Part shown: positions 56,916-64,000 of the stretch, piece after piece
Layout: each line of letters opens with the position of its first letter
Numbering within the stretch: the stretch's first letter is position 1
From: Absidia repens
Lineage: Eukaryota > Mucoromycota > Mucoromycetes > Mucorales > Cunninghamellaceae
Assembly (NCBI GenBank): GCA_002105175.1
Contig: MCGE01000042.1
Location: 1-64,000 of the forward strand
Length of the DNA stretch: 64,000 nucleotides
Reading direction: 5' to 3'
Notes under the pieces: generated by a model
What the model saw: the letters and a program-made list of their open reading frames with translations, nothing else
What the model was told of the DNA's origin: nothing
The model's database searches: none
Program-made: the position numbers and the translations under genes

Positions 56916-58330
56916 ATGATTGAGAAGAAAACACGTATCACAAGGGCGTCCTCTCCAAGATATACAACTCTCTCCCGATCAAGTTCTCCTGACATCCAGA
57001 ACAAAAAATCCAAAAGTAGCGCCAATGAGACAAAGTAAGCATTCTCCCTGTTTTTGGAAAAAGAGAGCGTCAATGATTGAATTGATTATCAAACACACTA
57101 ACCTCTACTTTTATCGAAAGGACAATTTCCAAGAAACCACCAAAACCGAAACCCAATATTGTCAATGAAGATCTCGAAGAAATAGTAAGTAAAGTAGGGG
57201 AAACGCAAGGCTTGTACGACAAAGAGAAAAAAAACAATGGGTCTTATGATTATATATTAGAACCATGATCTTTGCGACGCGTGTCATGGACCAGGTCGAT
57301 TCCTCTGTTGTGAAGGCTGCCCGAACGTTTTTCATTTTGGCTGTGTGGACCCTCCAATGGATACAAAAGAGGTTGATGAACTGGAAGGCGAATGGTTTTG
57401 TAATCAATGCTTACACCAAAGGAAAGGAATAAAGGTAAAAAGCGATCATGATTATAGGGAAGGGAAAACGATTATAACTTGACCGATCACATATTTATCA
57501 CTTTTTTTTGGGGGGGACGGAATAGGCATCATCATCTTCGATCCACCGGACAAAAAACAAAAGGAAAGGGTCATTATTTGAATTGATGGCTCAAAACTTA
57601 GAATCAAGCAATCCAGTGGCATTTTCTTTGCCGGAAAACATTCGAAATTATTTTGATGGTGGTAAGTAAACATCCAATAATCAAAATGTTTTGAGTACTC
57701 ATAACGCATCTCTATTTTATTTTTTAGTTTCTACTGGTCCTAACGGTGCTTATGTAGATGCAACAACTATCAAAGCAATCAAATACAGGTACATATTAAC
57801 TGCCATTATTTAACACGTACTCACAGGCTGCATTAATAGAAATGGTCGACCAGAAGAACAAGATTACCACCGATTGAAGGATAAGAATGGTCACTTTATA
57901 TTTTGTTACTGGTGTCACCGAACAGCGCTGAAAAAACCGATGATTTCCTGTGACTTTTGCCCTCTTTACTGGCACCTAGATTGCTTAGACCCACCATTAA
58001 CTATTCCTCCGAACATCGCCAAAAAGTGGAGATGCCCATGCCACGCTCAACATCACGTAAGTATATATAATATTAAAAAAGGGCTATATTGCTCGACAAC
58101 AACTAAACCTTTATTTATCTATTGCACTTAGATTCGCTATAGGACACCAAAAAATTCGACTGCAACAGAGAATGACGATCCTTTTATGCCTCAACCGCCA
58201 AGTATATCTACGTCATTATTGAACGATTTTTCTGGGTGCAGAAAGTTTGAAACTTGTACACCCGCACAGCAAGACCGTAAAACCGACCTCAACGAAAACA
58301 ACAACAATCAAATTTTTGATAATGAAAATC

Positions 58331-58367
<37 letters not shown>

Positions 58368-58606
58368 TCTTCCTCAAAATGATCCTGCAACTTTCAACCT
58401 AGACGATTTTGATACATTCCCTTTTATTACTAAACCTTTTGGAAACAATTTTATGTCTTCATCAAACAGGTAAGGCAAAACATGATGTCACCATTATAGA
58501 AATTGATGGTCACTTATTTTTTTTTTTTTACTGAATTTTTAGACTACTCACCAAAAAGGATAGAAAACTGAAAAAAAGCAGTTGCGGTAATACCAGTGTT
58601 AGTTGA
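56916..58606 (+). CDS. Double PHD-finger protein, Rco1/PHF12-like
   Basis: Eight exons give about 380 residues from MIEKKTRITRASSPRYTTLS. PHD1 is CDACHGPGRFLCCEGCPNVF, HFGCVDPPM and WFCNQC. PHD2 is FCYWCHRTALKKPMISCDFC, PLYWHLDCLDPPLTIPP and WRCPC. The CDxCxGxGxFLCCEGCPxxFHFxC pattern, with a second PHD of the W-C-H-R type, is typical of Rco1 (yeast Rpd3S), Cph1 (fission yeast) and PHF12, which tether a histone deacetylase complex to transcribed chromatin. The C-terminus is Asn/Gln-rich with a Gln run coded by CAG (about 58337-58366) and ends KKSSCGNTSVS. Splice junctions are all in phase. An ortholog call to Rco1 is likely but not proven. Confidence 0.85.
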
Positions 58607-58819
58607 TAGATTTCCCTCCCTCCAAAATTGAATTTTAGTGGTAGTGTAGAATATTTCCCTCCAACCCCCCCCCTTATAAATTCTCATTCATTATCCCCTT
58701 ATTTTATGTTGTAAATAAAAATTTTATATTAATGTAGATATCTGACTTGTCATTGAAAAATGTTTATCGAAAAATAAAGAAAATGTTCAAAACTGCAGTT
58801 CAGCGGGGGGGGCTACGGC

Positions 58820-59560
58820 ATGTATTTCAAATTCCGTCCACGTGGATTTTTATTTACCCTTTTTTATTTTTCGCTCTCTCTGTCCTTCATTTCTTTTTTT
58901 TCTTTCTTTCTTTCTTTCTTTCTTCTTTTTTCCCTTCACCATTCAACTTCCTTGGGTTTATGGCGCTCTTAGATTAGTATCAGGACTAGTTTAGAAGGGT
59001 TTTCAGAACAGAGATTACAAGATGCATTGGGAAACCCCTTCATTTTGGATTCAGGATTTGGGACCATCATTAGTTGGCTTTTTGGAGCATTCATCAGCTT
59101 GGTCTAGTGTTAGTTTGTCCATATTTTTATCTATATCTGAATAAAATATGTTTCTTTTTGTTTGCTTGAATGAAAAATGTCACATTTGTCTTTCTAATGT
59201 CTTATGCAATAGAGCCCTTTTTATCATCACCTCCTTAGATTAGTACCGACAGTGGCTATGTTTCAAGATCGGTTGTCACCGTATTTTTCCTTATGCCTTG
59301 TACTTACATAATATTATCTCCCATTCCATACTTCTCCCTTTATATAAGTGCTAACTATTATTCAATGCACATTAGTATCCCTCATGCTTCCTCCAACAGA
59401 TCCTCCCATTTTTTCACTTGCTACAATGAACCCCTCGCCGTTAGTTTTCGTATCTGTCAATATGCTTCAATAAAATATTAACTATCCTCTGATCCATTTG
59501 AGAATGAAAACAATGTCGTTATTGTTGTTGTTTTGTTAGCGTCCTACCAAAACTTGCCCA
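58820..59560 (+). repeat. Dispersed repeat family, copy F
   Basis: Begins TTTCAAATTCCGTCCACGTG (CACGTG at 58839-58844), followed by a (TTTC)n tract, TTAGATTAGTATCAGGACTA, GATGCATTGGGAAACCCCTT, CATTAGTTGGCTTTTTGGAG, CTGAATAAAATATG near 59136, and the repeated modules TAATGTCTTATGCAATAG, CCCTCATGCTTCC and CTACAATGAACCCCTCGCC to TTCAATAAAATATT near 59466. No coding frame. Confidence 0.85.
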
Positions 59561-60186
59561 CTGATTCACCAATTAGAACTTTTTTTTTTCTCACATGCCT
59601 AGTCTCCTCTAGACAGGATATACTATATATTTTTGTTTGGTCTTTCTTTGCACGCCGCATAATAATCCCAGACTGAAGGAAGTTGAGTCCAAGGACGGGA
59701 ATGTCTAATTACTAGAAAACCACACTTCAACATCTTCTCCTTGACACCAAGTAAATCAATATTTTGGACAAATGTCTCTAACTGAGCCTTTGTGGACGGT
59801 TAAGAATATTAAAAAAAAAATCGCAACAATTGTCGTTTATTTTACATTCATGCTGAACTGCACCATATGAACCAATCACTAAATACACTTGATCTTGTTA
59901 CCAAAATCAGTATTAACCTGATCACTTCGTCGCCATGATCACTATGCGATCCCAATTAATAGTCAACTTTCATACAAATCAAATAATAACACCTTATCCC
60001 CTATCAATTTAAACGCCTAAACGATCCAATCATGCATTGTTCACTAATCTGCAAATAACACACAAGTTTATTGAGTGGTAATGATAATATGAATGACGAT
60101 ACTATTATCTATGTGAGATAATCAAAAGGGGAATATACAAAAGACTAATTAAAATAATAGGAGAAGAGAGGGAGGAGAAGGCTAAG
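59561..60186. other. Intergenic between repeat copy F and SSU72
   Basis: AT-rich sequence and the 3' flank of SSU72. No gene or RNA was recognised. Confidence 0.45.
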
Positions 60187-60991
60187 CTAGATATAAGTAA
60201 CAGTATGTAGAAGAGGGAAGGAAGGGTTTGAGTGCGTGAAGTTTTGAATAATCTCAGATATGTCAGTGTCAACGTCGTTGGATTCCTCCACCATAGTTGC
60301 TAATTGTAGGATTGCTTGTCCACCCAAAGTAGCTTCCTCGTGGTTGTCCTTTATTTCTACATTGATGACGTGCGTTCGTGTATTGTGGATTTGTCCTCGG
60401 TTGAATAAGTCTAAAACATTGAAAAATATATAGAGAGAGAAGTACGTTAGTGGATTGAAAGAGTGGATGCCTTTTATCATTTACCTTCGACTACGGCATC
60501 AAAGCATCTTTCTTCGCAGGTAATGATCACGTCATATAGACCTTTTGAGTCTTGCCAACGTTGAGGGGCGTCTTTGACATTTCTGTTCCTATCCAGCATA
60601 TTCAATAGCCCATTCTTTGTATACCTATATACAAACAGTCAGTGTTAGTTTTTTTTAAAAAACACAAGCTGTACTTTCCATCTTTTTGATTGAATACTAC
60701 TTACAAAACTGGATCACGTTCCTTCAGTTCTTGATAAACTTGATCATAGGGTGTGCCAAAAGGATATATGTTTGGTTTATCAATGGCTGGACCTGGGAGT
60801 CTGACCTTGGATCCTGTGCCAAACGAGGATACATTGAAGCCATTCTTCCTGTAAAAAAAAATTAGAAAATAAGATCATCACATTTCAAGTAAATAGATAT
60901 ATATATATATATATATTACTTACACCAATACATTGTGTGCTTCCATCGATCTATTCTGATTACTTGCGCAAATAACAGCATAGGTCACCAT
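60187..60991 (-). CDS. SSU72: Ssu72 RNA polymerase II CTD phosphatase
   Basis: Removes Ser5/Ser7 phosphate from the polymerase II CTD within the cleavage and polyadenylation factor. Four exons give about 195 residues. The start [20 protein letters not shown] carries the catalytic C-x5-R-S loop (C-A-S-N-Q-N-R-S); the longer upstream frame to 61195 is not needed. Then come [78 protein letters not shown] and, after an intron at about 60419-60483, [19 protein letters not shown] with the C-terminal [10 protein letters not shown]. All invariant parts, including the DxxxxCEER segment, are present. It is divergent to the TXNL1-like gene. Confidence 0.95.
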
Positions 60992-61573
60992 AATACATAG
61001 AGAAATTTTTTTGAAGAAAAAAAGGGAAAGGGGAAAATACTTCAGTCGAAAAATAGCGGAGACTAAATAAACCAAAAATGATAGCAAATGGGAGTATCGA
61101 TACATAACAGTAGACAATACGTAAAAGAAAGTATGGCAATAACGAATCTTGTAGTATCTCCTTTCTAATTTAGCACCATCACACTGGAAAGGCACTAGCT
61201 CTTAATGAAAATTTATGGTTAGACGTTTAACATTTTTTTTTAAACGGGAGAAGACGGACTACTGCGGAAAGTACGGTGCCAGTGAGTAAAGTTGTGTAGG
61301 AGGTAAGCAGAGGAAAAGGTCAGTACCGATCATATACATATTGAATTCCCCAAAATGGTTATATAAGTGAATGAAAATGGATGGCTAAGCAAGAGAATAT
61401 TGTTGAAGTGAAGAAATATTCTATACAGGAGGTGAACTGCCAAAAGTCAACGGAATTCGAATTTCTTATGTGGTGGCCAAAGGTAGGAGTCGTTTTTTCA
61501 TTTTCCCCTTCGTTTGCTCGATATTTTTTTTTTTTTCTCTTCTCTTTTCTCAAAAAAACATCTATCAATCATC
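60992..61573. promoter_or_regulatory. Divergent promoter of SSU72 and the TXNL1-like gene
   Basis: 582 bp separate the start codons. A TATATAAG lies near 61360-61367 for the plus-strand gene, with a T/C-rich leader before its ATG. Frames crossing it (61381-61641) are leader sequence. Confidence 0.45.
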
Positions 61574-62710
61574 ATGGCTACAATCAAAGAAATCGGGAAT
61601 GCAACTGTGTTCCAACAGCTAATCACATCTGTGCCTTCTGATAAGCTTGTTGTCATCGACTTTTATGCTACGTGGTGGTAAGAATAATAACATACACAAA
61701 AAGAAAACAAAATATACTCTTTTATTTGAAACACGTTGATCATCCTTGTACTAATTCTCCTTTTTCCTTCTTACCATATATTTATATAACTGTATCTACA
61801 TAGTGGTCCTTGCAAGATGATATCTCCATTTGTCGCGCAACTAGCAAGTCGCTATCGTCATGTCCAGTTTGCAAAAGTAAGTGTTAAAGCAGATACGTGT
61901 ATTGCGTAAACACATATTCATTCTACTTTTACACCTCCCCCAATTTATAGCTTGACGTTGACAAGGTTGCTGTAAGTGAGCCAAACACACACACACACAC
62001 ACACTATTTTGTGGAATACTCACAATTATGTTTATAGGATGTTGCCGCTCAGTGCAAAGTATCGTCTATGTATGCTGACGAAGAAGAAGTGCTAGTTTCC
62101 CGTGACACTAACGTAATCTCTTTCCACTCTTCTTTAGGCCTACGTTTCAATTCTACAAAGGCGGCAAGAAGGTGGCCGAAATGAAGGGTGCCAATCCAAC
62201 TCAACTCGAACAGAATGTCAAGCAATACCAAGGTGGTTTAGAAGGTGCCTCTTCTTCTTCTTCAAGTGGTAGTAATGCATTTGCAGGTGCGACTGGGCAT
62301 GTAAGTATATGAATGCCATAACGAGACAATATGATATACTCAACTACTTTTGGTCATCATCAATCAATAGACTGATTTAACTGAAATCATTACTCCCAAC
62401 CAAATGGACGCATTGAATCAACAAGAAGAACACAATGTTAAGAATCTCTTCAAGAAGGATGAATCATATTTAGAAAGTGATGTAGATGAACAACTGATTA
62501 TTAGTGTGCCATTCAATCAACGTAAGTGATATAAAAAAGAACGTTGGGAACTGTATGATCATTGTATGACAAATCTTTTAATCATGGTACTTCCATTATT
62601 ATCATAGCTGTCAAGCTACATTCCTTGAAATTCAAGGTACCTGAAATTGGTAAGCATTAAATTACAGAAAACATTCATATGGGGAAATTAACTAGATGAT
62701 AATCCATTTT

Positions 62711-62744
<34 letters not shown>

Positions 62745-63182
62745 TAGCTAAGGCTCCCAAAACTATCAAGATATTTGCCAATCGCCAAAATCTCGGTTTT
62801 GAAGACGCAGATTCCATGAAGGAAACTCAGACTCTCATTTTGGAACCCAAGGATTTTGAAGATGATGCCATTGTTAACTTGCGCTTTGTCAAATTCCAAA
62901 ATATTGTCAATATTGTGGTAAGGAACAAAAAAAAGAGAGACGATTGAATTTTGTTACAGTGAATACATTCTCATGAACTTTTGTTGACATGATAGTTATT
63001 TGTGGCTGATAATCAAGAAGATGAGGAAACAACAGCAATTCAACAATTGACATTTATTGGGTAAGGATGAATACAAACATGTGGCAATTCCCTGTGATGA
63101 TACGATATAACTAATCAAAACATTATATTTACTCGAATCTTCCTCAGATCCACTGTTGAAGTAAGTACAACAACATTGTCAA

Positions 63183-63220
<38 letters not shown>

Positions 63221-63301
63221 AACATCATATTCATCATATTTATTTCTTTTGCTTAGTCGACTAATATGGGGGACTTGAAGAAGGTGGGGGAAGAAGAGTG
63301 A
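61574..63301 (+). CDS. Thioredoxin-like protein 1 (thioredoxin plus PITH domain)
   Basis: Around ten exons give about 315 residues from MATIKEIGNATVFQQLITSV. The N-terminal thioredoxin fold has VVIDFYATWCGPCKMISPF with the CGPC redox site. The Cys codon is split by an intron at about 61680-61801. It continues SSMPTFQFYKGGKKVAEMKG, then a Ser-rich linker, then the PITH domain: FKKDESYLESDVDEQLIISV, VKLHSLKFKVPEI, KTIKIFANRQNLGFEDADSM, RFVKFQNIVNIV and QQLTFIGSTVESTNMGDLKK. PITH domains dock on the 26S proteasome; human TXNL1 binds the lid, so a proteasome-associated disulfide reductase is likely. Introns near 62705-62745 and 63163-63257 hold A/T runs of about 30. The end is a TGA at 63299-63301. 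Confidence 0.95.
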
Positions 63302-63449
63302 TGGTTGAAAACACGACATTCAAGGTCGCACACACCGCACACTTGGAATAGTTATAGTCATAGTTTAGTTACTTATATTTTGATATTTTAATATTTTTAT
63401 TGACATCATTATCAGTATAGTAGATATATTTCTTTTTGCAAAAGATAAA

Positions 63450-63730
63450 ATAAAATAGGACTACAGTTTATTAAATAAAAGTATCATATGTATGAGGAAG
63501 CGATTTTGTACAAAGGAGAAAAATGGGACTGCAATTTATTGAATAAAACTTCAACGAAATGATTGTGACAGAGGGGTAAAATGGACTAAAGTTTATTGAA
63601 TACAAAAATCAATAGGGAAAAAATAAGACAGCAGTTTAACGAATAAAAAAATGGGGAAAATAAAACTACGGGAAATTATTTTGTATGGAAGGCGAAATAA
63701 AATAGCACTACAGTTTATAAAGTGAATATG
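63450..63730 (+). repeat. Degenerate short tandem repeats with AATAAA cores
   Basis: Five related units of the form AAAT(A/G)GGACTxCAGTTTATTGAATAAAA occur at about 63452-63480, 63520-63549, 63577-63605, 63618-63647 and 63699-63725. The spacers vary (40-80 bp). Each has a TTTATT/AATAAA palindrome, so in principle it could serve as a poly(A) signal on both strands. The array lies between two convergent gene ends. Confidence 0.65.
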
Positions 63731-63767
63731 CGGATATGACTATAAAGGGGAATTCTATGTTCTATTA

Positions 63768-64000
63768 CTAGTATTTTGTCCAACTAGGGGATTGTGGCGG
63801 TAAACCAATGGCTGGCAGGTTTGGAAAGAGTCCAAGGTACTACCAAAAAAAAAAAAGTTAAAGTGAGGAAAATGAGTTAGTGTATTTGAAATTGCCACAT
63901 ACTACGTCCGTGATTTTATGCACTTACTAATGAAGCCCATCCAAGGATACCAAAGACAGTGCCTGATAGGAGTTCAAAATGGCCGTGGAAATAGATTGCA
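63768..64000 (-). CDS. C-terminal part of an unidentified hydrophobic protein (partial at the window edge)
   Basis: On the minus strand the window edge cuts a gene. Reading inward gives AIYFHGHFELLSGTVFGILG, then WASL up to a GTAAGT donor at about 63928. After an intron with a T run, and an acceptor at about 63839, comes YLGLFPNLPAIGLPPQSPSW and TKY with a TAG at 63768-63770. Phase is preserved across the junction. The stretch is hydrophobic and may include one membrane segment. The family was not recognised and the start lies beyond 64000. Confidence 0.55.

Overview
The window is nuclear DNA of a filamentous fungus, most likely an early-diverging one (Mucoromycota, probably Mucorales). This placement is inferred from many short GT-AG introns (roughly 50-110 bp), AT-rich intergenic DNA with long A/T homopolymers, Gln/Asn/Ser/Thr-rich transcription factors, and the protein set itself. 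There are no rRNA, recognisable tRNA, prokaryotic or CRISPR features.

Layout from left to right. 0.3-3.5 kb: an EI24-domain membrane protein (with two apparent 1-bp frameshifts), a BolA2-like iron-sulfur protein, and a divergent EH-domain protein. 3.6-9.5 kb: acetyl-CoA synthetase and the Tup1 corepressor, both on the minus strand. 12.5-17.3 kb: a Myb/SANT plus C2H2 zinc-finger factor and a bHLH factor. 20.8 kb: a small complex I subunit. 22.1-23.3 kb: a heavily damaged PKA regulatory-subunit pseudogene. 24.6-29.7 kb: an Ino4-type bHLH factor, an O-fucosyltransferase-like type II membrane protein and a CREB/ATF-type bZIP factor. 31.8 kb: a disordered orphan protein. 35.3-40.5 kb: chorismate mutase, fibrillarin and a glyoxylate/hydroxypyruvate reductase. 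42.2-46.2 kb: an SREBP-like bHLH membrane factor and a single-pass Ser/Thr-rich membrane protein. 49.7-53.6 kb: a Vps3/TGFBRAP1-like CORVET subunit. 54.8-58.6 kb: a BRCT protein with a PIP-box-like motif and a double-PHD protein like Rco1/PHF12. 60.2-63.3 kb: a divergent Ssu72 CTD phosphatase and a TXNL1-type thioredoxin-PITH protein. The right edge cuts a further minus-strand gene.

The genes are ordinary housekeeping and regulatory loci without operon logic, although transcription regulators are dense (three bHLH, one bZIP, one Myb-C2H2, Tup1, a PHD protein, Ssu72).

The most unusual content is intergenic. A non-coding dispersed repeat family of about 0.7-1.0 kb occurs seven times (five plus, two minus). 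It starts with a conserved TTTCAAATCCCGC-N-CACGTG block and carries AATAAA-type signals and internally repeated CTCTCATG modules. Several other gaps hold decayed coding fragments. Introns were placed by eye from GT-AG sites and reading-frame continuity, so internal exon edges are approximate. No database search was possible.
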